DNA from: Hsuehochloa calcarea
Lineage: Eukaryota > Streptophyta > Magnoliopsida > Poales > Poaceae
Direction: 5' to 3'
NCBI GenBank assembly: GCA_036346395.1
Contig: CM070596.1
Location: 7,425,843 to 7,489,842, forward strand
DNA length: 64,000 nucleotides
Numbering within the stretch: position 1 is the first letter of the stretch; each line of letters opens with the position of its first letter. The notes under the pieces were generated by a model that was not told the origin of the DNA, made no database searches, and saw nothing but the letters and a program-made list of their open reading frames with translations. A program made the position numbers and the translations under genes. Positions 33,669 to 46,851 of this stretch are shown here, one piece after another.

Positions 33669-35821
33669 AGTTGAGCCGAGCTCGTCTCGTCTGTTGTCGC
33701 GTGCCACTGGCCGCCTGTAGTCAACGTCGTGGCCAGCACGCCGCATCCCGTCTGCCATGCACATCGCCATGGTTGGCTCGTCAAAAACCTTACTGACGTA
33801 ACGGTCGGCGACATTGAACGCCGCAGATTAAAAAAAGAATTGAAATCTATCGAGAATCTATGGGAGGTAACCATGGAATGGCAAGTGGTAATTGTTGTAG
33901 AAAATGCGATTTTAACAAACATTCATAAACAATTCCAGCATAATAGACAAATATCAAAGCATAATTCCAGCCATGTTCCAATGACAAAATTAACATATCC
34001 ACAATTAATTTCTCCTAATTATTTAAACAGAATAATATACTTTACTCAAAAAACATATGGACAATTAAACCAGCATAATGCTCAGATTTAAATATGTGAT
34101 TATTGCTCTCAGATGTAGAGTTGCACGAGATGTAATCTTAGCCTTCTCAATACTTGTCAAGATTCTTCACGAATTGAATATGACACAAGATAAATATTAC
34201 TTTGGGATAAAATGAATATCTAGCTTAAATTATCTCAAAAGTCACACAAAGCAATACTTACCTTTGTCCAACAGAGAAAACAGTACTACCTCAGTGCAAT
34301 ATGTAAACACAATTAATACTTACTGCTTTCAGTTTACAAATGTACAGGTAATTCTCAGTACTATTAGAGATTTTTGCTAATCAAATTCTGTTAACAGGGA
34401 GCCTACCAACACAAACAGTCAACAGACCTAAGACAAAGAAGATGAATTAACAGCAACATAGAAACATTAATCCCAAGTTTGATTTAACAATGCCAATCCA
34501 ATTTCACAAATGACAACAATCATCATTGAGCTACACAATCGAACCCACAGAGTCACTAGCAATATCTCCCGGTACTAGAATCAGATAAATATAAGAAGAT
34601 TACTAGTACATCACATATATACAGAGTGAACTCAAGAAAGGAATACTGATATACTCATAGAGCTGAAGGCACTCAAAGCCAACGAGTAGAACTGGCAAGG
34701 CACGCCAAGAGGCGCTGACTCAGAAAACCTATTGCCTCGTTGTGCCACGAATCACTAGACAAGGTTGATGGAGATACAATACCACTCTTTGCAATTTGGG
34801 ACACACCAAACGACAAAGTCGAGGAACAGGATATTGGCCGCAGAAGAACCACAGAGGTGCACCGGCCAAAGCACACCATCGAGCACCAAGAAAATCCAAG
34901 TTCTGCTCTTCCCAAATCGATCCTGAGCTTGCCAGATCCAATACCCAAAGCACAATCCCCAAATTTCCTCACTTGCTGTTGTCAACAGAAAGGTCGCACA
35001 AGGAACCGAATGGGATGTGCTCCAGGAGAAAGGAGCTAGTCCTTCCTGCTGTCAGTGCTGGGATATGCACAGCAATCCAGCGGCCCGAAAAGCCCAAGAA
35101 CCGAGATTTCTCTAAGAAGAAGAACACCCAGAAAAAGCATAGGAAAAACTCACTGATTTTTCTTCTAAAAACCACACTGGGTCAAAGAGTCATGCCTATC
35201 GAAGAGGAGGAGAAGAAGTCGTCACTGAAGTCGCCAACGGCTGGCGCACTTCTCGCCCGCGCAGCCCGCGTTGACCGCGTCGTGCGCATCACCCGTGCGG
35301 CTACCAGCCGAAGAAGCCAGCCCAGCTCCAAAATCCCCACCTCTTCACAGAAAGAAGATCGGGTCAAAGACCTTATCCCTTCCCTTAAGACAATGACTAG
35401 TGGGCTCCTCTCTTTCCTTTTCCTTTTTCTATTTCTTTTCTTTTCTTTTCTTTTCTCAAAAGATAAATTACCAAAAAGACCTCACATACACAACAGTAAT
35501 TAGTGGTGTGCTATTTTTTCCGCGGTGCTCACCATCCATGAACCGTCGGAGGAGAAGTAGGTCCTGAGGATAAGAAGGTGAGGTTAGCGACTCGTCGCTG
35601 ACGCGACCCTAATCACGGCGCCCGAGTCCACCGTCACCGTGCCCGCCCAAGGCTGCCACATGTGCTTGTCTCCTGGGCCACGCTGCCTCTGTCCTTGCCG
35701 CTTTGGTCATGTGTTTGTGATGGCATGGACAGAAGTTCACGCGAACAATGACTACAATCGTGATCACGGGCCTCATCTCCCATCCGCGTCCGCCATTGGC
35801 TGCAATATACGTGACATCACG
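33666..35821. other. Unassigned region
   Basis: 33666-34640 has frames up to 120 residues that resemble nothing I know. 34640-35510 is GC-balanced with long frames on both strands and ends in a T/C-rich tract (about 35400-35460). On the minus strand it might be the 5' leader of a lost gene, but no protein family is recognised. 35520-35820 is GC-rich without a recognisable gene. Confidence 0.35.
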
Positions 35822-37690
35822 GCAGACTCAAATCCTTGACACCGCTGCAATGTCTCCACGTTGTTGCCTGCCTTCGGTTGCCGCCGAGGGCCTACGCTGC
35901 AACATCTGCATGCAGGGAGGCATTCACCGTCGGTTGTGCCAGCCATGTTACCATGCTTACTCCACCTCTGCGCCACCACCCACGAGCACCAATCCTCCAT
36001 TGCCAGACATCCCATCTTGTGTCGTGGCATCGTCCACACCAAATTGGAAAGCACCAATCAGGAAAACTATGGGAAGAGGTCTGAAATGGCATGGATTGTG
36101 GTGTGAGGGGAGGGGAGAGGGGTTGGGATCAGTAGGAAAATGCTCAAGGAGGGAACAGATTAGGGGGGCATGGGCACGCAGGCAGTTGCCAATAACGAGA
36201 AAGGTAGGGAGACATTTTTCACTCAAAGGGGAGAGGAACCCACGTATCGGCGCAAACGGTCAACCAGAAAAATCACCAGCAACCGAGTGGGTTTTATTTA
36301 GTGGAAGAATCAAAAGGGTACCTGACTTTGGGTGGGAAGATCATCTCATTGTGCGGGGTAAACTCCATCTTTTATTAGTAGAATCTAGGTGATGTTGCGG
36401 TAGACTCGGATCCTTGATGCCGCTACCAATGTCTCCACATTGTTGCTTGCCTTCGGTCGCTGCCGAGGGCCAAGGCCGCAATGTCTCCATGCAAGGCGGC
36501 ATTCACAGTCGGCTGCGCTGGCCATTCTGCCATACTTCCTCCACCTCATGCGTCGCCACCCATGAGCACCAATCCTCCATTGCCAGACATCCAATCATGT
36601 GTCGTGGCATTGTCCGCACCAAATTGGAAAGCACCAATCAGGAAACGATGGGAGGAGGCCAAAGACGGCGCGGATCATGGCGTGAGGAGAGGGGTGAGGG
36701 GTTGGGATCATGAGGAAAATGCTCAAGGAGGGAATGGATGAGGGGGGCGTGGGAACACAGGCAGTTGTCGATAACGAGAAAGGCGGGGAGACATTTTTCA
36801 CTCAAAGGGGAGAGGAACCCACGTATCGGCGTAGACAGTCGACTAGGAAAATCACCAACAAGTAAGCGGGTTTTATTTATTGGAAGAATCAAAAGGGGTA
36901 CCTAACTTTGGGTGGGAAGATCATCTCGCTATGTGAGGTAAACTCCATCTTTTATTAGTATAATCTAGATGATGTTGCGGCAGACTCATATCCTTGACGC
37001 TGCTACTAATGTCTCCACATTATTGCTTGCCTTCAGTCTCGCCACTGAGGGCCAAGGCCGCAATGTCTGCATGCAAGGCAGCATTCACCGCTGGTGCGCT
37101 AACCATTCTGCCATGCTTCCTCCACCTCCCGCTCCGCCACCCGCGAGCACCAATCCTCCATTGCCAGACATCCAATCATGTGTTGTGGAGTCGGCCGCAC
37201 CAAATTGGAAAGCACCAATCAGGAAACGATGGGAGGAGGCCTCAGACGGCGTAGATCATGGCGTGAGGGGAGGGGAGAGGGGTTGGGATCAGGAGGAAAA
37301 TGCTCAAGGAGGGAATGGATGGGGGCATGGGCGCGCAGGCAGTTGCCGATAACGAGAAAGGTGGGGAGATGTTTTTCACTCAAAGGGGAGAGGAATGTAT
37401 CAGCGCAAACAATCGACTAGGAAAATCACCAGCAACCGAGCGGGTTTTATTTAGTGGAAGAATCGAAAGGGGTACCCGACTTTGGGTGGGAAAATCATCT
37501 CGTTGTGCGGGGTAAACTCTGTCTTTTATTAGTAGAGTCTAGGTGACGTTATGGTAGACTCGGATCCTTGACGCCGCTACCAATGTATCCACGTTGTTGC
37601 TTGCCTTGATTGCCACCGAGGGCCAAGACCGCAACATTTGCATGCAGAGCAGCATTCACCGTCGGCTGCGCTGGCCATTCTACCATGCAC
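35822..37690. repeat. Tandem array of a 577-bp unit
   Basis: A unit starting near GCAGACTC..ATCCTTGA begins at about 35824, 36402, 36982 and 37555. The first three copies are complete (578, 580 and 573 bases apart) and the fourth breaks off near 37690, just before the SIRE-like LTR. The copies differ by scattered substitutions and small indels. Similar frames recur in each copy but shift among copies, so coding is doubtful. I do not recognise the unit. Confidence 0.88.
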
Positions 37691-37724
37691 TGGTGGTGGC
37701 CGAAGAGGGGAGGCGTGATGTTAG

Positions 37725-39150
37725 GGTTGGGATGGGGTGGCACAGAGGGGGTGGGTGTATAAAATTGAAGTTCAGGGATTGATCGGAAGTTCCGCTGCGG
37801 TAGTCGCCTGGACAATCGGAAGTTCCGATTGTCTGACCGAAAACGATGCGCTCGGGTTTTCCCAAAAATCCAAAGTGCTAAATCTTGAATGCTCTTCTCG
37901 GTCAAGTTTCACGAGGACATCATCCTAAGCAACATCTTGACCTCATGGAGAAGAATCGCAAACAAAGATTCAACAAAACAAGCCAAAATCGGATTTCTTG
38001 AAGAAGGGGCAAGAAAGACCAAAACTCACGATAGAGAGATTCTCGATTCTTAGCTCATGAAACTTTGAGAATGCATTAGTAATAGCAAAGCGACTCTAGA
38101 TATCAAGTTTCATCTTTGTTTCATAAGGCGAATCAAAGGATACATCAAAACCCTAAACATTCAATATGAGCGAGAAGAGAATAGAGAAAGGCATAAGCAA
38201 GTAATCAAAACCTCGAGATTCATTAATAGAAATCAAAAGATTACAAAGGAAATCTGGAGGAATGATTACAAGATTTTGATTCATTCTCTCTCAACTCAAC
38301 AAACTCTCAAAAGGTAAAACACACCTTTTCTAGAGCTAACCTAATTTTCTATCAAAGGTCTTACCCTAACTCGGGGTTCTCCCTATTTATAGCCTTGGCT
38401 AATGGGCCTCCAACCCATTAAGCCCGCTACACCGAACGGAACCGCCTCCACTTTTGCGCTGCGAAAAGACCCTTCGCCCTTGCGCACCTTCGGAAGCCTC
38501 CGTACACCTTGTTGTGCACGACTGCAACCGCTTCAAGATTCATGCCGTCTTGACACATCCGGCCGTTCGACCTCAACGCCTCCTGCGCCTAGTCGGTCCA
38601 CGTGTCTCGCCACGACTCCATCTTGATGCCTGCGATCAACACAGACAAAAACACATCACATAGCATTGCACAATATCATAGCATCAATATTTGTATAAGG
38701 CTCAAACTCATACAAAATCAAAATCACAATTTAACCTTCTACGCACGATTACGGAGACAATCGGAAGTTCCGCTCTTACCACGGCGGAAGTTCCGATTTC
38801 GAATTTATCCGCTGTCGAATTATCGGAAGTTCCGCTTACCATTGCGGAACTTCCGATCTTCGTAACTATCCGATTTCCGAAATTCAATTCCGATTTTCGA
38901 CTCTCACATCGGACATAGCGGTACTTCCGCGACACCAGCGCGAAGTTCCGCACTTTAGCTCAAACGAACTCAAATCCCGGTTAAGCGAAGTTCGATTTTC
39001 ATCACGGTAGTTCGATTTATCGAACTTCAGCTCCATACTACTGCGGTAGTTCGATTTCCTGATTGGACGATGAAGCAGATGCAGACAGAAAACCTCAACT
39101 CTCAATCTAATCAACACACTTGTCAAATACTCATCACTCAGTGGAGGACC
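37725..39150 (-). repeat. 3' LTR of the SIRE-like element
   Basis: 37770-38755 aligns closely with 47050-48034. The part 38755-39150 has no counterpart on the right and carries several palindromic CGGAAGTTCCG motifs, as expected for the regulatory U3 region. A PPT-like AAGGGGAGA (minus strand) lies just beyond, near 39170. The ends were set by eye. Confidence 0.7.
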
Positions 39151-41039
39151 TCTCACATGGTCTCTCAATCTCCCCTTGATGAGTATATTGACAATTACTG
39201 AAAAAGCATAAGATGAGTTTGAGATTCCAGTCAACCAAGGTCTAAACAATAGAATTAAGCTCAAGACCAAGTTGACAAAAAGAGAAAGACTTGAGATGAG
39301 ATGAGAAAGAGCAATTTTCGCACAAAACTCAAGGCTTTTCTTCAGAAGGCTTTTTTTTCACACACATTCTCCCCCTTTGGCAATAAAATCATCAATATGT
39401 AGAAAAGGGAGGAAAAGACTATACGATGTTCATTTTAAGCATTAGGAGCCATGTAGATTATCCAAAATGACTATTAGAGAATTACACCAAGCCATAACAC
39501 AGAAGAATGCTATCAAGATCATGACAATCGATGTATAGAAGAGCTAAGACAGAAAGTCCATAATCGATTAATGATCGATTCTTTAGCGAGTCAAATAAGT
39601 CAAGATTGAAATCTAGCTAAAGATATCCAAGGATGATGCAAGCCATGTCAAATAATCTAAGTTGAATCAAGAAGACTCATACTGAACAGTTTAGAGTGCT
39701 ACCAGTTGAAGAAGGACTCATTTTATCCAGAACTCGGTCTCTTTGAAGATAAGCAATTTTAGCACACATTTTTTTTTGAAGACTTTTTATGGTTTTATCT
39801 CAGTAAAGCAAGTTCTGGACTAGGTGCCATCCACAACTGCCTCCTAAGCTTCAACCATTTTCTTTATTTAAACCATGTGCTAGATCCCAAGCCTTATCGA
39901 CCACTCCAAACAATGACTTAAGGAGGTGATCTTAGGTCATCAAGGCTCCCCCGAGTTCATGCCTAGTGCAATGGCAAGCCGTCTTATGAGAAAGATTTGG
40001 TGAGATCGGTTTTTTCGCACAAAGAGATCATTTTGCTTTTGAAGTTTTAGACCGATGATTAGAGATAAGTCATGTTTCTTAACAAGCGACATAGCTTATT
40101 AAAAAGTTCAAAAGAGATTAGGACTCAACTCGACCTACTTGACATGGCGAAAATCATAAAAGGATAGTTTTAACAGACTAGTCTCAAGGGCTATCATGAC
40201 AAGGTTTTAATTCAAGTTTAGCATTTTTAAATACCTTAGCATGGCAAAGACTAAACTACACATAAAAGTCATGATAGATCTAGCGGTTTAGCATAAATCA
40301 TGGCAAGATGTAAAAAGTGAAAGCAGATCATAAGGGATAATAAACAAGGCTCCATTTGATTATTATGCAATGCTTGATGAAATACACAAAATCGATTCCC
40401 TTGAATGAGATGCATCTTTTAATTGAGGTTGAGTTATGACACAATTAAGAATATGGAATAACCAAGAATAACTCCCCCAACCAAAGGAACAAAAGCGAGA
40501 ATCGATAAGTAAACGAGAAAAGGCATCCTTTAGAGCATAGAAAAGATATAGAAAACTATCGCTCGAGACGGTTCTTATCTACCCCATATGATTCTAGGAC
40601 TATCGGTGATCAACTCTTATACTAAGGAGCAAACAACATCCCTGTCTACCCAAGGGTGGCCCGACCCTGCTAGAACCTATAAGAAGTGAGTAAGCTCTAC
40701 TTAGAGAAGGAAGAACGACTAATAAGCGGCATCCTAGAAGCACAAGACAAAAGTAGCGATCAAAGCAATTTGGCAAGAGAACCATTCTAACCTATCTTTG
40801 GAAGGACTTGACCTAAAATATTAAAAGAAATGCAACGAGAAAGGAGTAAGCGTATAATATGATATAATATAATATAATATAATACTGTAGTAGCACAAAG
40901 CTCCCCTCACGTGATCGTAAGGACAAACCACTAAGCTCTCTCCATGGTGGCCGAGAAGCATCCGGAGGCTTAGTGAAGATATCGATAGCGGTGCTCACTC
41001 TCCTGGCTGGAGCACAATGTCACCCTCTCTACATGGTCT
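39151..41039 (-). other. Non-coding spacer of the SIRE-like element
   Basis: Between RNase H and the 3' LTR. It contains the purine-rich tract CCAAAGGGGGAGA on the minus strand near 39370-39385 and another near 39170, candidates for plus-strand priming. No envelope-like frame was recognised. Confidence 0.5.
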
Positions 41040-42470
41040 CTAAGAAAGTGATATCGATATCAATATGCTTGGTCGAGAATGTTGCCTGGGTTCTTGGCAA
41101 TGCAAATCGCGAGCGTGTTATCACAAAAAGAGTGGAGCGCGATCGATAGATATCCGAAATCCTGCAGGTCGAGACCATCAAAGCACTTGACTACGACAGC
41201 GGTGCGACAGCGTGCTCGGCCTCTGCGGTGGGTGCGCAACACCGGATTGCTTCCTCGGCGACCAGAGGCGAGAGAAGTGCCAATGAATTGGCAAGTGCGG
41301 AAGTGCTCTTCCTATCTATCCTCTGACCGACAAAGTGCATCGAGAAGGCTCTAAGAGATAGACAAGAAGAGGAAGAGTACCGGATGCCATAGTCAATAGT
41401 AGCTCGAAGGTGCCGAAAGATGCGCTTCCGCTTGACGGTGAGATCTGCGAGGAGAAGCTGAAACCGAGCACAAAGACACCTGAGAAGTGTATGTCGGTCT
41501 CGAGGCTGTGAGGTACAAGAGAGAGCCAATCATGCTTCGAACTCCTTTTGGTCAATAGGTTCGCCGTCTTCATACGGATCGAGCATTTGTAGATGCCATT
41601 GGAGTTGATCTTGGCTTTCCATCATTCATGTCGAAGCGCGAGGAGGTCTCGAGTGTATTTGCCTTGATGAAGAAAAGTACCCTCCGAGTCTGTTTGATTT
41701 GGAAGCCAAGGAAGAAGCTCAACTCGCCCATCATGCTCATTTCAAACTCCGAGCTCATGACATGGAAAGCGGGAAGCGAGGCATGCGAGAGCCGCCAAAG
41801 ATAATGTCATCCACGTAGATCACGGGCGAGCGGAAGATCGGTGCCAAGGCAGCGGATGAACAAGGTTTTGTCAATTTTACCCATCTCAAAACCATGGCTC
41901 TGAGATAGGACTTAAGCCTTTCATACCAAGCTCTGGGAGCTGCTTGAGTCCATACAAAGCTTTGGAAAGCTTGTAGACATGGTTAGGGTATTTGGGGTTC
42001 TCGAAACCGAGGAGGTGTCGACATAGACTTCTTCCTCAATAAGGCCATTGAGGAAGGCACTCTTGACATCCATCTGGTAAAGCTTGAAACCCTTAGAAGT
42101 GCAAAGGCAAGCGAGATTCTAATGGCTTCAAGTCTAGCTACGAGGCAAAGGTCTCTTGAAATCTAGACCCTCAACGAGTACCCACGAGCTACCGACCTAG
42201 CCTTGTTTGAATGACTAACCCATCTTCACTTTGCTTGTTCTTGAACACCCATTTGGTCCCAATGATATTGTGATCTTGAGGGGCTCAACAAGGGACGGAC
42301 CTTGTTCCTTTCAAAGTTTTCCAATTCCTCGTGCATGGCGTTAGTCCATGACTCATCGAAAGAGCATGACAAGCGTCTTTGGGCTCAAGCGAGGCAACAA
42401 AGGCGGAATGGAGACAGAATAGAGACATGCCGGTTTTGAGCAGTGACTCGCTCAAAGAGATCTCAATTAT
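41040..42470 (-). pseudogene. SIRE-like reverse transcriptase and RNase H
   Basis: Visible minus-strand pieces are QMDVKSAFLNGLIEEEVYV near 42060-42000, MSMMGELSFFLGFQIKQTRR (41758-41570), RIDRKSTSALANSLALL near 41320 and CDNTLAICIAKNPGN near 41100, which are the order and motifs of copia reverse transcriptase and RNase H. They sit in several frames because of short deletions. The catalytic YVDD box falls in a damaged stretch near 41815 and is not clean. Confidence 0.8.
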
Positions 42471-42799
42471 CTGCTCTGAAGGATGGTCCTTTTGAAAGTG
42501 TCTTGGAGGTCGAGGTGAGATGAAGAAGTGGCCTCTACCTCATGATCGGATGAGATAGGAGCAGAGCCACTAGCTTGAAAAGCGCGAAGGTAAGGTGATC
42601 TCCTCGAGTGCGGTGGAAGAGGGCACCTCAAGAGGAGGAGGAAGAAGCTGGATCGGTATACAACCATCATCTCCGTCTTCCTCTTCGTCCACAAAGATGG
42701 ACTCGGTGCTCTAAGAACACGAGATATCGAGGCCTAGTCCCGGTGGCCTCATCGAAGGTCACCTCCTGAGTCTCTAACAACTTACTAGACTCGCAGTTC

Positions 42800-43235
42800 G
42801 GACTCTATAGGCACGAGAAGAAGTCGAGTAACCCGAGAAAGATCCCATCACAAGATCGTGACTCGAACTTATCTAGGTTCCCGGACTTGAGAATAAAACA
42901 CTTGCAACCAAACACACGAAAATGCGAGGCGCTGGGTTTTCGCCCATATCTCAACTCATAAGAAGTGCGATGCAAGAGTGCAGAAGAAAACTCTGTTAGA
43001 AACATGACAAGCGAGTAGCAATTGCCTCACCCAAAACTTCCTAGGTGTAGAGTACTCATCAAGCATCGTCTGGCCATCTCGACCAAGTGCGGTTCTTCCT
43101 CTCCTACAACGCCATTTTGTTGGGGGCGTATGGAGGCAGGCGGTGCTCTACACTGTCTCTCCACAAAAACTCTCAAAGTAGGAATTCTTGAACTCGGTGC
43201 CATTATCGGTCTGAATTGCTCGTAATGCACAGGAG
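42800..43235 (-). pseudogene. SIRE-like integrase region
   Basis: Frame 43230-43027 holds PQQNGVVGEEEPHLVEMARR, matching the copia integrase PQQNGVVERKNRTLVEMAR block with its catalytic glutamate region disturbed. Frame 43005-42805 holds TSYELRYGRKPSASHFRVFGCKCFILKSGNLDKF, the start of the integrase C-terminal part. The catalytic aspartates further upstream are not readable. Confidence 0.8.
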
Positions 43236-45170
43236 CTCAACGAAAGCCTACTAAAAAGACCACGAAAAGAGTAAGCGTCTCATCCTTGAGGCTAAGAAAA
43301 ACACCCAAGAATACCTCGAAGTCATCGACCACGACAAGTCGTACCACTTCCCTCCCATCGACCGCACTCTATTTGGTCCTCTGTGTCCATATGGGCGATT
43401 GACACAGTGCATCTGTCATAATCCTTTATGGCGGAGGATGTGAAGCGGCAACCATTTTGCCGTGTCTTGCAAGGAGCACAAACAAGATCCTTGACCATTT
43501 TGAGTTTGGCAAACCACGAATGAGATCGTGGCCGCTAACTCGGTCGGATGATCAAATCCTATATGACCAAGTCTCCTATGCGAGAAAGTCAAATCACGGA
43601 TTGAAGCAATTAAACATCGGAGAGGATCACGGAAGATCCGGAAAAATCAGCGCGAAAGATCCTCCCATATCGAAATCCATAAACTAGACTACAGAAGAAT
43701 CAAGAATTTTGCAATTGTTTTCTTAAAGCTCACCTCGAAACCGTCATCGGTGGTGAGAGACTCAAGCGATTATCTGCGGCTTACTTACTAAGGCAACATC
43801 TTTTAAAATAAAGAATCATTAATGCTTACAGTACCTTTAGCGATCGCGCCCAAATGAAGCATCTCAAAGTGATCGTCTCATCACTGGAGGCGGGCTGGGA
43901 AGAAAACCAGCGAGACTCGCCGGTCATATAGCGTGAACAACCGAGTCTACAATCCGGACCTTTCCTTCCCGGCCCGGCGACCACGAGTCAAGCAGTAAAG
44001 TCTCGATCTTGGGATGAATCACGGTGATTTTGGCACCCAATCTTGAGTAACAGTGACAGATGAAGTAGTCAAGCAAGGCCGACCTCTATCTACCCTCGCT
44101 CTGTCACTCAACAAGTCAAAAGATCTCGACTATTGTTCTTTGGATCCATTTGCTATGAAAAAGCGAGTCGAAGTGCGATGAATATCTTGATCTTATCATG
44201 AGTAGCTATCTCGAAAGGAAAAGCGAGATCTACCTTCGGGATCGGAGAGTTACGACCAAAGGGAGCATGAGGACGAAACTTCGAAAACTTCGGAAAAACC
44301 AAGTCCTCGATCTTGCCCAAAATCATCGGATGGAACAAATCTAGACCTCGTGTTGGTCTTAGGTGCACTCAAGATGCGGGTGACCAGAATGTGCCTAAGA
44401 GACTCAACACGGTCTCTACCGCGATCTTAGCGCGCTGAAGCAATGATCAACTAAATGTCCATCTTTACGTGAAGGTGCAATGATACCTTTACGAGAGGCG
44501 AAAGCTGCAGTGGAATCACCTTGTTGTCGAAATCCTTTGAACAAAACCGGCGACTTAAAATTGACTTTCTCGGTCCTGGGCTTAGTTTTGATCACACAGT
44601 GCTATGGTTTTGAGCACGACGGTGGATGCTTCCTCATATCCTCCCGGATATCATATCCTAGACCACGATTAAATCTGCAAATTTTAGATTTGTTTAGAAT
44701 GAGATTGAGCTTCTTCTTGCCTCCTACAAACCTCTCGAGAGTGTTCATAAGATCGACACTCCGAAAGAAAGAGGTGCAAGAAGAGCGAGGGAAGAAGGGA
44801 CGTGAGAAGGTAAGGGGCGAGAAGAAGAACCAACAGCGAGAGGAAAGATTGGCTTGTGCACGCCACAGTAGACTTTGAGGGCAGATCCTCTCATGCTAGC
44901 AGATTGGTTCACGTTGCTGGCGTCTCTACCAAACCCTTAGATTTCTTCCAGCACACACAATACAAGCGAGATGATTGTGTCTCTAGAAGGTCCTTAGTTA
45001 GCTTCACACATTTTTCATCCAAGGCAACCAAATCACATTTTAGTGTATAACAATGATTGCATGGTGAGCTAACAAGGTCCTTAGAAGCATAGTGAGCCAA
45101 TTTATTCTTGTGATCAATCATTTCTTGAAGCTGCTTGAATCTGATTCTAGTTGTGATTAACTTAGGACGA
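43236..45170 (-). other. Degraded integrase/protease/gag linker of the SIRE-like element
   Basis: By position this should encode the integrase N-terminus and protease, but frame breaks are so dense that no motif is certain. Long frames on the plus strand here, such as 44480-44878, are antisense artefacts. Confidence 0.4.
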
Positions 45171-45171
45171 T

Positions 45172-46799
45172 TTAAACAAGAAACAACGAGGCTCTAGTAA
45201 GCGCGACTTGAAATTCAACAATTTTGTGATCTGCCCGTTTTAGGTTCATCTTGAGATTATTACAATTTTCACAAGTTTCAGGCAGATCAAGCAACATGGT
45301 ATAAAGACCTCTAAACGAATTGTCCTTAACCTCACATGAGGTGCAAGCAGTAGCCTCAACAGTAGTGAATGAAGGAGGTGCTACCCTACTCATTTCTAAT
45401 TCGGCAAGAAGACTAATGTTCTCTACCTTAATCATGTCAAGTTCAGAGGACACACTATCATGTAAGGTCCTTAGTTTATCCATATCATCAATCAAAGCAC
45501 AGCATGTGTCACATTCATCACGGGAGGAAGCAGATGTAAGTAAAGTAAGCTCCGTGATAGTCTAGCTACTTCCTTCTCCAACACACAGAACACTTAGCCT
45601 AGACTTAGCATGAAATCTACCTAGCTTAAGAAAAGCATCATTGTTGGTCGTAAGTGGGACTAACCTCGTCGGAGAGTCTGCTCGTTGTCGCTCGATTCGC
45701 CCAGAGGCCATGAAGCACATCTTGGGAGAAGTTGCCGTCGTCCTTGGGATCATGATCATCCTTCCCATCATCGTCACTCCACCCCTCCACCTCGGCTGGT
45801 GTCCGATTCGTTGAGGCGGTGAGGACGCGATGGAGCAACTTCTTTGCCTTCCCAAAGTTGCGGAACTTCTTCTTGCCTTGATCAGTCTTTGAGGGCTTCG
45901 TGTTGCGGTTCTTGTCGATGTAGTCGTTCTTGCTTGGACCGCCATAGTCACCTTTGCCCTTCCCAAGCTTGGGACGGTTTGCTCGGATGTGGTTGGGGCC
46001 ACCACACTCGAAACAAATCACAGGACCTCCTCTTTTACCATCCCTCCTCCTCTTGTAAGCATGAGAAAACTTAGAGCTAGGAGGGCTAGTTGTTCATCCT
46101 CAAGCTGCTCTAGCGATCATCGGTTATGTCACGAGAGCGGCTAGGAGAACCCACGTGTCGACTCGAAGAAGATCCGAAGTGGGATCGGTGACTAAAGCCA
46201 TCATTGTGACTTGACCTTGAGAGACAATGTCAATCTCGTGAGTCTTGAGGCGCGAGTAAAGCGCATCAAGAGTCGGTCGAGAGGTCCGTGCTATCTTTGA
46301 TGGTTGTCACTTTCATCTCCCAAACACGAAGATCAAGTGCGAAAGCATCTGTCGGCGTTATCGAGTCGGGGTATGTAAGGCCGACCGCTCGGAGGTTGCT
46401 CAAAATCTTGTGGCAGAAAAGCACTCGTCAAGAGATTCACCGACAAGCATTTCAAATTTCTTGTATTCACGCTTGAGCGGTCTTGTCGAACCGTCTTAAT
46501 CGAGTGGTGCCCTCATGGTATGCATCGAGGTCACCCGGATGTCGTAGCGGAAATCAAATGAGAAATCGATCAAACTCATACGCTTAAACCACGAATGATT
46601 ATGTTCCTTGCCTTAGCATTTGCCTCAACATCGGGCATGTTTCCGCATTGATGTTTTCATCGGCGAGAGCGCAAATCTCACCTTCACCTTTCTCCGGATG
46701 GCATACCCCGAGCACGGATGTATGTTTCCATTCGGCTCTTCGGAAGGGTAATCGGACCATCAAAAGCGGAGGCTTGGTGGAATACTTGTCCGTTGCCAT
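45172..46799 (-). pseudogene. SIRE-like gag region
   Basis: The N-terminal piece begins MATDKYSTKPPLLMV near 46799. A zinc-knuckle segment CFECGGPNHIRANRP lies near 46015; it fits CX2CX4HX4C except that the last cysteine is replaced by arginine. A downstream piece with ENCNNLKMNLKRADHKIVE resembles the coiled-coil Gag C-terminus of this lineage. Pieces are in different frames. Gag would bind and package element RNA. Confidence 0.7.
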
Positions 46800-46840
46800 G
46801 GCTCAAGACCGGTTAAGATCTATAAAGAAGAGCTAACCGG

Positions 46841-46850
46841 CTCGATACCA
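46841..46850 (-). other. Primer-binding site of the SIRE-like element
   Basis: On the minus strand TGGTATCGAG, close to the methionine-tRNA site TGGTATCAGAGC, one base from the 5' LTR. It fixes the orientation of the element. Confidence 0.65.
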
Positions 46851-46851
46851 A

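Noticed and set aside
33729..34091. 120-codon plus-strand frame after the CT minisatellite
   Set aside because: Starts GC-rich and turns AT-rich and Asn-rich without domain, splice support or known similarity.
34796..35503. 235-codon frame on the plus strand
   Set aside because: Lysine- and serine-rich with a long hydrophobic T/C-rich tail from a simple tract; comparable frames occur on the opposite strand and no domain is recognised.
35748..37420. Recurrent frames inside the tandem repeats as a gene family
   Set aside because: Frames shift between copies and their stops are not conserved, so repeat identity alone explains them.
44480..44878. 132-codon plus-strand frame
   Set aside because: Antisense to the damaged SIRE-like polyprotein region.
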